A stretch of 64,000 nt of DNA from Ypsolopha sequella. Lineage: Eukaryota; Arthropoda; Insecta; Lepidoptera; Ypsolophidae. Under the pieces are notes generated by a model, which had not been told where the DNA came from, ran no database searches, and was given only the letters and a program-made list of their open reading frames with translations. This document shows positions 36,401-38,010 of the stretch, piece by piece. Position 1 is the first letter of the stretch; every line of letters starts with the position of its first letter. The position numbers and the translations under genes were made by a program. Where the stretch lies: positions 6,696,001-6,760,000 of the forward strand of contig OW203991.1 in the NCBI GenBank assembly GCA_934047225.1, read 5' to 3'.

Positions 36401-37988
36401 AAATTTGACTTGTGAAACGTGTATTATATATACCTACTTTGCAAAATAAACTTTTTGAATTTTGAATTTTGAATTTGGGCAATTCTTCCAGGATGACCGC
36501 CGGGAGTGGCAAAGTCCTGAAAAGGCTTATGTCCAGCAGTGGACGAACTAGGTTGATGGATCGATGATGATGGTTAACAAATTATGAGCTCTATGTCAGG
36601 GACATCAAGTTACCTGTGAACAGTGGGTCAACGCACGCCTGACCACAAGCTGTGGAGCAGCAGACCTGGTCACCGTTGCACTGTTCGTTGGTCGTGCACG
36701 GAGAGGCTCGGGGTGGACATGGACGCTCTTCTTGTGGACATCTTCCTCTAAGCTCTGCGCTTGCTGTAATAGGAACAGAAGGAGTCTGTTAAGCATAATT
36801 TTTTTCTTCGGTATTTACCTAATTATTCCTAGTAAACACGCGTTGTTTTTAATGCTCTGAGATACTTCGCGTAATTACTAGTAAAAACGGGTTTTAACTG
36901 ATTTCGGTGGTTTGTGGTAACGTATATAATAGATGAAGAGAGGAGGAGTCTGTCAAGAATATGCCTTACGGAATAAATGGAGACAGGAGGAATCTATCAA
37001 GCTTATTTACGTCTACATAATAAATGAAGACGGAAGGGGAGTACAACCTGTACGAATCAACTGTGCACTCCGCCGGAAACCCGCTGCCCCGCGCGAAACC
37101 CCGCATTCTCCGCAAGCGCTCAGTAGCGAATGTAGCGATAGCGTACCGTCCAAATGACGTCACAGCGCGAGTTGCACAGTTAATTCGTACGGGTTGTATG
37201 TCCAGCTTCCGTCTACGGAATAAATGGAGATAGGAGGAGTCTGTCAACCATACGTCTTACAGATTGATGGTCTCCGTCAATGGGGAGACCTAATCTGCCC
37301 TAAAAAGTCTGTCAACCATACGTCTTACAGATTGATGATCTCCGTCAATGGGGAGACCTAATCTGCCCTAAAAAGTCTGTAAACCATACGTCTTACAGAT
37401 TGATGGTCTCCGTCAATGGGGAGACCTAATCTGCCCTAAAAAGTCTGTCAACCATACGTCTTACAGATTGATGGTCTCCGTCAATGGGGAGACCTAATCT
37501 GCCCTAAAAAGATTGCTCATTTGAAATATCAAATTAATATGTATCTATCTATATAACAATCAACGTATGTTTTCCGGGATTATAGGGTGCACATACATAC
37601 AATACAAGTAAATTCCAAGATTTTGCTTCGTAGGTAAGGTTTTCCGTGTAATGCAGAACTCAAAAAGATATTCAATGAAACTGTTCATTCAATCCAATTC
37701 TTGCAACGTAATGTCTTATTAATGGGCACGCTAGGACATGCAATTACAACTTTTTCCTTTCGATCATATCTGTCATAAAATTCATGTTCTACCATGATAA
37801 GCGTACCACGAAGCCAATGGCTAGTCACCCCTATGTCTTGGTGATAAGGATCAAGGGAGTTAGCAGTTGTGACGGTGCATGATTGGACCACAGAGCATGA
37901 TTGAACAGTGGAAAGTGATCAACGGACCGTGTTGCAGCAGCAGTGCGCACGCGCATAGCAACGCCGCCCTCACCGCTCGCCCCGCCAT
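3196..37988 (-). CDS. Multidomain WAP/TG1/antistasin/Kunitz type I membrane protein, 22 coding exons
   Basis: Exon by exon reading gives 22 segments with GT donors and AG acceptors; their lengths total 4470 nt (1489 residues plus stop) and the phase carries through every junction. Modules in order: signal peptide (about 1-23), WAP, TG1, antistasin, lustrin-like, WAP, TG1, antistasin, lustrin-like, WAP, TG1, antistasin, WAP, TG1, antistasin, lustrin-like, Kunitz (about 964-1021), TG1, acidic linker, TG1, unassigned region (1283-1408), transmembrane helix (about 1409-1430), 59-residue cytoplasmic tail. These families commonly inhibit serine or cysteine proteases, so a surface-bound multi-protease inhibitor or matrix-interacting receptor is inferred, not shown. 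Introns range from about 100 nt to 6.8 kb. Extra small exons with matching phase could have been missed. I know no established name for it, so no symbol is given. Confidence 0.88.
4124..4177. repeat. 54-nt near-perfect hairpin beside the exon 21 donor
   Basis: Two 26-nt arms (TGGGAAAACCCAATGAATTT then CAATAT, and the mirror) pair perfectly around a 2-nt centre. It starts 22 nt past the exon 21 donor, inside intron 21. Confidence 0.92.
4199..4333 (-). CDS. Exon 21: membrane-proximal region, second part
   Basis: The 45-codon exon ([20 protein letters not shown] ... [11 protein letters not shown]) is phase 0 on both sides and joins exon 20 to the transmembrane exon. Acceptor GTTTGCAG, donor ACG|GTAACA. 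It is GC-richer than its flanks. A near-perfect 54-nt hairpin lies 22 nt beyond its donor. No family recognised. Confidence 0.75.
4715..5273. mobile_element. Non-autonomous element with ~28-bp inverted ends
   Basis: CATAGATAAATAAAGGAAGG followed by ATAGATTGC is mirrored at 5245-5273. No ORF. It lies in intron 20 between the LINE and exon 21. Confidence 0.75.
5799..8768 (-). CDS. LINE ORF2: endonuclease-reverse transcriptase
   Basis: A 989-residue open frame. The N-terminal part is an APE-type endonuclease: [44 protein letters not shown] and [11 protein letters not shown]. The reverse transcriptase follows: [66 protein letters not shown] and the catalytic [12 protein letters not shown]. The C-terminal part includes [20 protein letters not shown] and [20 protein letters not shown]. 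All key residues are present, so the copy may be recently inserted. The 535-nt gap to ORF1 has no reading frame of note. Confidence 0.95.
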   Translation of the reverse strand: MDLSHNPELFQSFDSDDSYVDALDDSALSTVPLSDLLHNSFSPFKKNLNICHVNAQSISAHHSEFLATFSSNHDLIHACLVSESYLKPTIPSTSVAIPGYVLVRNDRTGAGCGGVAIFLRSDIKYRVISQSPSQYTQSMEHLFVELDFGTVKFLLCVVYPPPKVDYFDSLEDLFVTHLPNYEHALIMGDFNTNLLPSSDSQIFHRSQKLQALTSSVNVSILELDATHHTGDSHTLLDLIMTPCPDRIASHGQFTAAGYSHHDLIYASYKLKIPKVKPKVILQRNFADMDRNKLLADANKVDWCQLDSLNNIDDKVNTFNKLITDLYDIHAPVRPVRMKHAPTPWLTDNIRKLMSSRDRLKYKHKKDPTEESWIKFKAARNRCNQVIRNAKRRHIHTNVEKCSPQNLWRFLRTLGFGKNKEEPISSLDIDGLNRHFSSPPHSIDSLLKHSTIRRLLASPPLNDNSFSFEPVSDFSIEKIILSIPSKAVGHDGLGRDLLLPILKTILPSLTHIINFSLSSSSFPSLWKMAYMVPIPKTTNPTTFKDYRPISILPFLSKVLERVVNRQLLNFLHKNNLLNPFQSGFRPSHSTCSALIKVTDDIRQAMDDRQLTLLTLLDFSSAFNCVDYDILLAILRSLNISDSAASWFDSYLNGRHQRIRVNDRFSNWCDVTAGVPQGGVLSPLLFSVFINTLVSVVNFSSYHLYADDLQLYLSCKQDSLSHAVQKLNCDLDSISLWTEQYGLLVNPAKTQVIILGSKALVDKTDLHTLPQACFNNIPLPYCTEVKSLGLHIRNNMSWDLHVSESSKKIFASMHALKRMQKFLPYSAKVTLVNSLLLPILDYADVCYPDLTEELLNKLDRLLNLCIRYIFGLRKYDHISKFRTELNWLNIRFRRDSHILTFLYGILHNPSSPSYLKERFVPLSSLDRIERPSKTWLLRTPEHSSCMYTNSFTVSAIRLWNSLPLHIREAPSVSVFKNKIKQHFLDLQNDPQ
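8769..9303. other. Spacer between LINE ORF2 and ORF1
   Basis: AT-rich, with a 16-nt A run near 8895 on the plus strand. No coding frame or clear hairpin was found. It is longer than usual for two-ORF LINEs. Confidence 0.5.
9304..10104 (-). CDS. LINE ORF1 protein
   Basis: A 266-residue frame (or 260 from the second Met, [10 protein letters not shown]). A predicted coiled coil covers about 25-100 ([39 protein letters not shown]), followed by [16 protein letters not shown] and [19 protein letters not shown], which resemble the RRM-like and C-terminal parts of LINE ORF1 proteins. The C-terminus is basic ([15 protein letters not shown]). No zinc knuckle is seen. It would bind element RNA; inferred from family. 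Confidence 0.85.
   Translation of the reverse strand: MYKHIKMSKNQKKDFKTAALDPLTAITNLEQKFTDGMAAFEARIQSTTFTKSPLTVESLASEFNLFKVCMKDAIALLREQFSSLNQIVDDMDNLGRRKFLLFRGVPESVDEDLPTVVSHIVTDKLKLADFTKESIRSSFRLGKPPQSDSRSRPILVKFAKLDIRSSVWSNKTGLKGSDISIGEFLTAQRRQVFQEARRLYGVHRCWSQDGHIYLKLQDGVKQRLRSINQLLDISAKYPPAAESTSGTGKLNTRTRRDRSASTKNKI
10371..10636. mobile_element. Palindromic MITE, TACAAGGTGA family, copy 1
   Basis: Terminal TACAAGGTGA and TCACCTTGTA, with internal symmetric motifs GTAAGTGATCAGCATCATGA and its mirror. TA at both ends suggests a Tc1/mariner-type target. In intron 20. Confidence 0.8.
10700..10894 (+). mobile_element. Probable LINE 3' end with (TATC)n tail
   Basis: GCGATTAATAAAGTTTTTAT is followed by TCTATCTATCTATCTATC. 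An AATAAA signal just before a simple-repeat tail fits a non-LTR element end. No coding part. Confidence 0.4.
11098..11312 (-). CDS. Exon 20: membrane-proximal region, first part
   Basis: It encodes 71 residues without Cys: [40 protein letters not shown], then [20 protein letters not shown] and [12 protein letters not shown]. Alternating helix-like and strand-like stretches suggest a small folded domain; I do not recognise the family. Acceptor GTTCCAG, donor TTG|GTAAGT, phase 0 out. The phase and position before the transmembrane exon support its inclusion. Confidence 0.8.
11398..11760 (+). repeat. Dispersed repeat family C, copy 1
   Basis: Begins TAGTAGTTTATGCTACAAGG, includes ACGCCCGTGTATCATACTAC and CAGGAAAGGTTGCAGGTTAG, and ends ATCGACTTTCTGTTCGGTTT then TGCATAAAAAGT. 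Five copies in the window, both orientations; no terminal repeat or ORF identified. Confidence 0.85.
12022..12174 (-). CDS. Exon 19: TG1 domain 6
   Basis: The frame reads [20 protein letters not shown], then [19 protein letters not shown] and NADPC, a textbook TG1 with the first Cys in exon 18. Acceptor TCTCCCAG, donor G|GTATGT, phase 1. This is the last Cys-rich module before the membrane-proximal region. Confidence 0.9.
12452..12877. mobile_element. hAT-type non-autonomous element, copy 1
   Basis: Termini CAGGGTTGAATTT and AATCCAACCCTG are inverted. The flanks are identical 8-mers TCCACGCA (12444-12451 and 12878-12885), the target duplication size of hAT transposons. No ORF. Copy 2 is at 20984-21394. 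In intron 18. Confidence 0.9.
12914..13505. mobile_element. Non-autonomous element with ~90-bp inverted ends
   Basis: Left AGTTGAATCGCCTCG and right CGAGGCGATTCAACT are inverted, and similarity continues inward past TATATAACTCGGTGTTAC and its mirror. It starts 37 bp after the hAT element at 12452-12877. A 93-codon frame inside (13085-13366) has no recognisable family. Confidence 0.7.
13506..14778. other. Intron 18 remainder
   Basis: Apart from the THAP relic at 13905 and its possible second exon at 14055-14106, I see only unassigned sequence; 14240-14600 is moderately GC-rich without a family match. Confidence 0.5.
13905..13981 (+). pseudogene. Relic THAP-domain exon
   Basis: The frame ATG CCT CCG TGT gives [20 protein letters not shown] and then GITFYS, the N-terminal half of a THAP zinc finger (C-x4-C, then FH), ending at an excellent donor TC|GTAAGT. 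A candidate second exon at 14055-14106 reads [16 protein letters not shown] then stop, which resembles the middle of a THAP domain, but the junction phase is off by one. No later THAP parts were found. Likely a fragment of a P-element-like transposon or a dead THAP gene, opposite in strand to the host gene and in intron 18. Confidence 0.6.
14779..15138 (-). CDS. Exon 18: acidic low-complexity linker and first Cys of TG1-6
   Basis: Following TTATTTCAG the exon encodes 119 residues. It starts [20 protein letters not shown], continues through Glu/Asp/Lys-rich sequence (for example [29 protein letters not shown]), and ends [17 protein letters not shown], whose Cys begins TG1-6. It looks disordered. 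The donor consistent with phase is G|GTTGGT, a weak site; a GTAGAC four bases on would break the frame. Confidence 0.78.
15290..15440. mobile_element. MITE, AAAAAGGCC family, copy 1
   Basis: GGGGATCTAAAAAGGCC at the left and GGCCTTTTTAGAGGAC at the right are inverted; inside are GAATCATAAAATGATTTG and GTGCAAAAGAGACTGCATT. Lies between exons 17 and 18. Confidence 0.75.
15523..15663 (-). CDS. Exon 17: TG1 domain 5 (second part)
   Basis: After GATACAG the frame gives [20 protein letters not shown] and SKPSC, finishing TG1-5, then a basic stretch [20 protein letters not shown]. The RQARKWIKR stretch is rich in basic residues and might be proprotein-convertase sensitive, which is only a guess. 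Donor G|GTACTA, phase 1. Confidence 0.85.
15744..16283. mobile_element. Tc1/mariner-like non-autonomous element, with nested palindrome
   Basis: Terminal repeats near ACAGGGTGTAAATGCAAAAC and CAAGAATCCCTTTAGGGTATG in inverted orientation; TA on both sides. Inside, 15802-15938 is a separate palindrome with arms ACAAAACGGTGTTTAACTTT and AGACAGTGTTTAAATCTGTT. Confidence 0.7.
16596..17825. mobile_element. Probable hAT-type element with TAGGGAATGCAATCCCG ends
   Basis: TAGGGAATGCAATCCCG at the left and its reverse complement at the right bound 1.23 kb. Flanking 8-mers TATGGTGT and GATGATGT agree at 6 of 8 positions, a possible aged target duplication. Subterminal CCCGCAAA motifs recur at both ends. 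An inner inverted repeat (about 17118-17145 with 17664-17690, CCGAAATAGAATTA) suggests a nested element. No transposase frame. Confidence 0.65.
17911..18039 (-). CDS. Exon 16: TG1 domain 5 (first part)
   Basis: The exon reads [20 protein letters not shown] then [18 protein letters not shown] and MSHIG, giving TG1 Cys1 to Cys3. It needs exon 17 for CWCV. Phase 1 on both sides; acceptor TTCCCAG, donor G|GTAAAT. Confidence 0.87.
18238..18408. mobile_element. Palindromic MITE, GGGTCTACCGCG family, copy 2
   Basis: Shares the termini and CGTGCGTGCGACGACGCCC with 28462-28632, but the right half is diverged. In the intron between exons 15 and 16. Confidence 0.75.
18438..18700 (-). mobile_element. 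LINE 3' end, truncated copy
   Basis: Matches the 3' UTR of the intact LINE (5449-5720): ATAATAATAATAAAATTCTT tail, TTATTGCACA, GGCGAGCTTAATACTA, CTAACCTTTGGCAAT. No coding sequence remains. In the intron between exons 15 and 16. Confidence 0.8.
18843..19100. mobile_element. hAT-type palindromic MITE
   Basis: A nearly perfect 258-bp palindrome with ends CAGTGGCGTGCACAGAACTT and its complement. Exact 8-bp flanks CCAAACGG (18835-18842 and 19101-19108). The apparent 88-residue frame inside it is an artefact of the palindrome. Confidence 0.92.
19109..20057. other. Intron between exons 15 and 16, unassigned part
   Basis: 19780-20050 is a GC-rich patch (CTGCGCGGCGCCTGCCCTCC) followed by a TATAAACG-like string at 19918. 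It could be a CpG-rich control element or a remnant of another element. No coding motif found. Confidence 0.35.
20066..20474. mobile_element. hAT-type non-autonomous element, TAGGGTTGCC family
   Basis: Ends TAGGGTTGCCAACTTT and its mirror GTTGGCAACCCTA; exact 8-bp flanks CTTGGACC (20058-20065, 20475-20482). 409 bp, no ORF. Confidence 0.9.
20908..21470. repeat. Palindromic element split by a hAT insertion
   Basis: CAAGGCGAGTGTCGTTCTTA plus GGACGACGACGC on the left mirrors GCGTCGTCGTCC plus TAAGAACGACACTCGCC on the right. Removing the 411-bp hAT element and one 8-bp duplication brings the arms close together. Confidence 0.75.
20984..21394. mobile_element. hAT-type non-autonomous element, copy 2
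   Basis: Same family as 12452-12877 (shared CATATTTTCATGACATGTAG, TTTACCCTACAATATAGGG). Flanked by exact 8-bp duplications ATCGGCGA (20976-20983, 21395-21402). It is inserted inside a palindromic element whose arms lie at about 20908-20945 and 21437-21470. Confidence 0.9.
21583..21764 (-). pseudogene. Two partial, decayed copies of the Kunitz exon
   Basis: Minus-strand sequence at 21698-21764 repeats the 3' part of exon 15 (GNHNNF...KEEC) with an insertion. Sequence at 21583-21690 repeats a longer part, readable as [20 protein letters not shown] then [10 protein letters not shown], but the fifth Cys codon has become Arg. Neither keeps the first half of a Kunitz domain or a clear acceptor. 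They are direct tandem partial duplications, probably not spliced in. Confidence 0.75.
21795..21971 (-). CDS. Exon 15: Kunitz (BPTI) domain
   Basis: One exon encodes a Kunitz domain: [37 protein letters not shown] and EECNQVC, with six Cys. Spacings 8, 7, 12 and 3 are canonical, but the Cys2 to Cys3 stretch has 19 rather than 15 residues because of an insertion before RWYF (SGSLGINAT). The residue after Cys2, the usual P1 position, is Ser, so trypsin inhibition is not expected. The insertion includes an NAT glycosylation sequon. Acceptor TCCCAG, donor G|GTGAGA. Decayed partial copies of the exon lie just downstream. Confidence 0.92.
22079..22205 (-). repeat. Dispersed repeat family E fragment
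   Basis: TTTTTAGGGTTTCGTAGTAC, CCATCCGTCCGTCCGTATG and CACAGCCTCATAACTTTAGC match the 3' part of 56930-57690. In the intron between exons 14 and 15. Confidence 0.5.
22445..22634 (-). CDS. Exon 14: lustrin-like Cys-rich module 3
   Basis: After CTTTAG the frame reads [19 protein letters not shown], then [17 protein letters not shown] and VCCPKP before the split codon. The C...CPSSHxC...VCCP pattern matches exon 7 and the exon 4/5 module. Donor C|GTAAGT, phase 1. The exon is GC-rich compared with the intronic background. Confidence 0.85.
23057..23263 (-). CDS. Exon 13: TG1-4 end and antistasin-like domain 4
   Basis: It starts [13 protein letters not shown], parallel to [14 protein letters not shown] of exon 4, and then has [33 protein letters not shown] and LVPLDCE. 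Phase 0 on both sides. Donor GAG|GTAAAA. The parallel structure with exons 3-4 supports origin by duplication of a whole unit. Confidence 0.9.
24139..24296. mobile_element. Palindromic MITE, ATAAGGTCTTTC family, right end missing
   Basis: Left arm and centre match 41291-41489 (GCGCATAAAAAGTGCTTTGC), but the right arm stops after GATGTATTAACGATACT. In intron 12. Confidence 0.8.
24543..25389 (-). mobile_element. Truncated LINE relative with internal tandem amplification
   Basis: Sequence at 25191-25389 matches the C-terminal coding part of the intact LINE (compare 6090-6260), and 24543-24600 matches the end of its ORF2 and the start of its 3' UTR. Between them lie four copies of a 129-bp unit derived from the region encoding [18 protein letters not shown]. 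Frameshifted overall and non-functional. Confidence 0.8.
24673..25188 (-). repeat. Four tandem copies of a 129-bp (43-codon) unit
   Basis: The marker ATACATTT recurs at 24673, 24802, 24931 and 25060, exactly 129 nt apart. Copies differ by only a few bases. Because 129 is divisible by three, frames stay open across all copies, on both strands. One minus frame reads [18 protein letters not shown], homologous to LINE ORF2. Confidence 0.93.
25429..25576 (-). CDS. Exon 12: TG1 domain 4 (middle part)
   Basis: It carries [17 protein letters not shown] and [11 protein letters not shown], ending at the same phase-0 position after CWCV-xxGxE as exon 3. The acceptor consistent with the frame is CCTAG|GGC, a few bases before another AG that would break the frame. 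Donor GAG|GTAATG. Confidence 0.88.
25866..26432 (-). pseudogene. Mariner-like element with decayed transposase
   Basis: Inverted ends share ATAATTTGAATTGGCTG. Within it, 26245-26045 on the minus strand reads [17 protein letters not shown], an in-frame TGA, then [20 protein letters not shown]. This is the C-terminal mariner motif (WPxRSPDLTPxDFFLWGxLKSxVY). The third catalytic Asp position is His and a Trp codon is now TGA. Inactive. Confidence 0.75.
26660..27022 (-). repeat. Dispersed repeat family B, copy 2
   Basis: Reverse complement of 57845-58205. The shared ATG (minus, 26672) reads MSS before diverging. The copy stops about 30 nt from the splice donor of exon 11. Confidence 0.75.
27054..27222 (-). 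CDS. Exon 11: WAP domain 4 and first Cys of TG1-4
   Basis: The reading frame gives [34 protein letters not shown] and then TACQQR, where the Cys serves as Cys1 of the next TG1 domain. Acceptor CCTTAG, donor AG|GTATAA. About 30 nt past the donor lies a dispersed repeat (26660-27022), so the splice site sits right against a mobile-element fragment. Confidence 0.88.
27440..27935 (-). repeat. Dispersed repeat family A, copy 2
   Basis: Reverse complement of 35930-36475, beginning with AAATTCAAATTCAAATTCAA on the plus strand. Contains the segment with GGAGACCCGGCCAGGGACC. In intron 10. Confidence 0.65.
28137..28455 (-). pseudogene. LINE reverse transcriptase C-terminal fragment (CR1/L2-like)
   Basis: The frame 28449-28213 reads [40 protein letters not shown] and [16 protein letters not shown], the conserved end of CR1/L2-type ORF2 (RVVxxWNxLPxxVVxAxSVNxFKNRLD). 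A TTATTATTA tail follows at 28139-28157. Only the last roughly 80 codons remain. Confidence 0.8.
28462..28632. mobile_element. Palindromic MITE, GGGTCTACCGCG family, copy 1
   Basis: GGGTCTACCGCGTAATTCTG then ATTTTCATCAACATCA is mirrored at the right end. Starts at the truncated end of the LINE fragment 28137-28455. In intron 10. Confidence 0.8.
29364..29557 (-). CDS. Exon 10: antistasin-like domain 3
   Basis: The exon reads [42 protein letters not shown] and ends CPPVPA before a split Cys codon. This is the antistasin-type pattern seen in exons 4, 6 and 13. It joins directly to the WAP domain of exon 11, so this unit lacks a lustrin-like module. Phase 2 in, 1 out; donor T|GTAAGT. Confidence 0.88.
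29786..29816. repeat. (ATG)n microsatellite
   Basis: Eight or more GAT/ATG units in the intron between exons 9 and 10. Confidence 0.9.
30106..30310 (-). CDS. Exon 9: thyroglobulin type-1 domain 3
   Basis: A complete TG1 domain lies in one exon: [13 protein letters not shown], then [27 protein letters not shown] and the final SSVNC. Acceptor ATTCTAG, donor AA|GTAAGT. Unlike TG1-1 and TG1-4 it is not split after the CWCV motif. Confidence 0.9.
30735..32150 (-). pseudogene. Degenerate LINE reverse transcriptase
   Basis: Three broken frames are collinear. 32083-31559 has [54 protein letters not shown] and [14 protein letters not shown]. 31502-31281 has [15 protein letters not shown] and [20 protein letters not shown]. 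31200-30961 holds the C-terminal part. An ATTATTATTATT tail lies near 30737. 5'-truncated with stops and frameshifts. It sits in intron 8. Confidence 0.8.
32392..32575 (-). CDS. Exon 8: WAP domain 3
   Basis: After TTGCAG the exon reads [20 protein letters not shown], then [20 protein letters not shown] and VCVDP. Spacing around the CC pair and CGPVC matches exon 2 ([13 protein letters not shown]) closely, so this is a diverged WAP copy. Donor A|GTAACC. The first Met codon is internal to the protein, not a start. Confidence 0.82.
32808..33007 (-). CDS. Exon 7: lustrin-like Cys-rich module 2
   Basis: The core reads [16 protein letters not shown] then AVCCPNPS, matching the short six-Cys lustrin-type module (C, CPxxxxC, CC, P) that recurs in Kunitz- and WAP-containing invertebrate proteins. 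A stretch ending NNTETESVE with an N-x-T sequon follows. Phase 1 in, 0 out; donor GAG|GTGAGT. Confidence 0.8.
33115..33407 (-). CDS. Exon 6: TG1-2 end and antistasin-like domain 2
   Basis: The acceptor TTTCAG is followed by G completing Trp, then [19 protein letters not shown] and a Cys, finishing TG1-2. The antistasin-like part has [20 protein letters not shown] and [10 protein letters not shown], followed by CASGEEC and CTGELC. Donor T|GTAAGT, phase 1. The repeated CPTCxCxDPC motif is shared with exons 4, 10 and 13. Confidence 0.9.
33471..33831. repeat. Tandem duplication of a 180-bp segment
   Basis: TTTATTCATCATTCATAAAA begins both copies, at 33471 and 33651; each contains GACGAAAAGGGGCAGACTCA and CAACGCTGGTTTTCAGCC. 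Only a few differences. In the intron between exons 5 and 6, ending about 30 nt from the exon 5 donor. Confidence 0.9.
33861..34179 (-). CDS. Exon 5: lustrin-like 1 end, WAP domain 2, TG1 domain 2 (most)
   Basis: The exon completes the lustrin-like module ([10 protein letters not shown]), then has a WAP core [16 protein letters not shown] with [17 protein letters not shown]. It continues directly into TG1: [29 protein letters not shown] and ending inside the CW dipeptide. The donor TG|GTGAGT splits the Trp codon of CWCV; exon 6 restores it. Three module types in one exon suggest introns were lost here relative to the other units. Confidence 0.9.
34288..34660 (-). CDS. Exon 4: TG1-1 end, antistasin-like domain 1, start of lustrin-like module 1
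   Basis: It opens [14 protein letters not shown], completing the TG1 fold, then gives an antistasin-type core [19 protein letters not shown] followed by [13 protein letters not shown] second Cys group ([12 protein letters not shown]) follows. From about [17 protein letters not shown] it starts a lustrin-type Cys-rich module that finishes in exon 5. Acceptor TTTTCAG, donor G|GTTAGA. Confidence 0.88.
34738..34931 (-). CDS. Exon 3: thyroglobulin type-1 domain 1 (N-terminal part)
   Basis: The exon begins [16 protein letters not shown] and carries [12 protein letters not shown] and [10 protein letters not shown], the diagnostic TG1 pattern (C, PxC, G-F-QC, CWCV-G). The last Cys of the domain is in exon 4. 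Phase 1 in, phase 0 out; donor GAG|GTTAGA. TG1 repeats can bind cysteine or aspartic proteases (thyropins) or act structurally. Confidence 0.9.
35640..36572 (+). mobile_element. RTE-like LINE 3' fragment interrupted by another dispersed repeat
   Basis: 35700-35925 and 36478-36572 match, in order, the inverted copy at 45355-45700. The end reads [20 protein letters not shown] in one plus frame, typical of an RTE-like C-terminus, then a GAT-rich tail. Between the two parts lies 35930-36475, a separate family. The layout indicates a nested insertion. Confidence 0.6.
35930..36475 (+). repeat. Dispersed repeat family A (LINE 3'-end-like), copy 1
   Basis: Shares GCCAAGTTTCTTGCCCGTTC, TAGCAAGACTAATCGA and GGCCGGGTCTCCGGTATGGG with the inverted copy at 27440-27935; ends in repeated TTTTGAATTTTGAATTTTGA. 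The tail and orientation suggest a non-LTR retrotransposon 3' end. No coding sequence seen. Confidence 0.65.
36614..36763 (-). CDS. Exon 2: WAP domain 1
   Basis: After the acceptor TTACAG the exon reads [18 protein letters not shown], then a Cys-rich core with [16 protein letters not shown]. The eight Cys, including the paired CC and CGQAC, match a whey acidic protein four-disulfide core of usual length. Phase 1 on both sides; donor G|GTAACT. WAP domains often inhibit serine proteases; no target can be read from the loop. Confidence 0.88.
37043..37198. mobile_element. Short inverted-repeat element in intron 1
   Basis: TACAACCTGTACGAATCAAC then TGTGCA is mirrored by TGCACAGTTAATTCGTACGG then GTTGTA. 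The interior is GC-rich (CCCGCTGCCCCGCGCGAAAC). Confidence 0.7.
37238..37510. repeat. Four tandem 68-bp units, each a hairpin
   Basis: CTTACAGATT recurs at 37256, 37324, 37392 and 37460, exactly 68 bp apart. Each unit contains AGATTGATGGTCTCCGTCAA then TGGGGAGACCTAATCT, able to fold with GGTCTCC/GGAGACC and AGATT/AATCT stems. In unit 2 the GGTCTCC arm reads GATCTCC. Confidence 0.93.
37928..37988 (-). CDS. Exon 1: start codon and signal peptide
   Basis: The exon encodes 20 residues beginning [18 protein letters not shown], a basic start followed by a hydrophobic core. With the first residues of exon 2 it makes ...QHASA, a good signal-peptidase site, so the protein enters the secretory pathway. 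This ATG is the first in frame after the acceptor. The donor reads G|GTCCGT, weak at position +3, but it is the only one tried that leaves phase 1 and joins in frame to the WAP domain. Confidence 0.75.
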
Positions 37989-38010
37989 CCCCGCATCACA
38001 CACGCGACCG
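37989..38010 (-). other. 5' UTR end of first coding exon, with splice acceptor and overlapping upstream ATG
   Basis: Upstream of the start codon the minus strand reads TATTGTTTCAG at 38021-38011, a convincing acceptor, so the transcript probably has at least one further non-coding exon at higher coordinates. A short upstream ATG at 37996 opens an 8-codon frame ending in TGA at 37970, overlapping the main start out of frame. The promoter was not located. Confidence 0.5.

Noticed and set aside
37238..37510. Possible CRISPR-like regular repeat
   Set aside because: The units are contiguous without variable spacers, and the host is a eukaryote; it is a simple tandem array.
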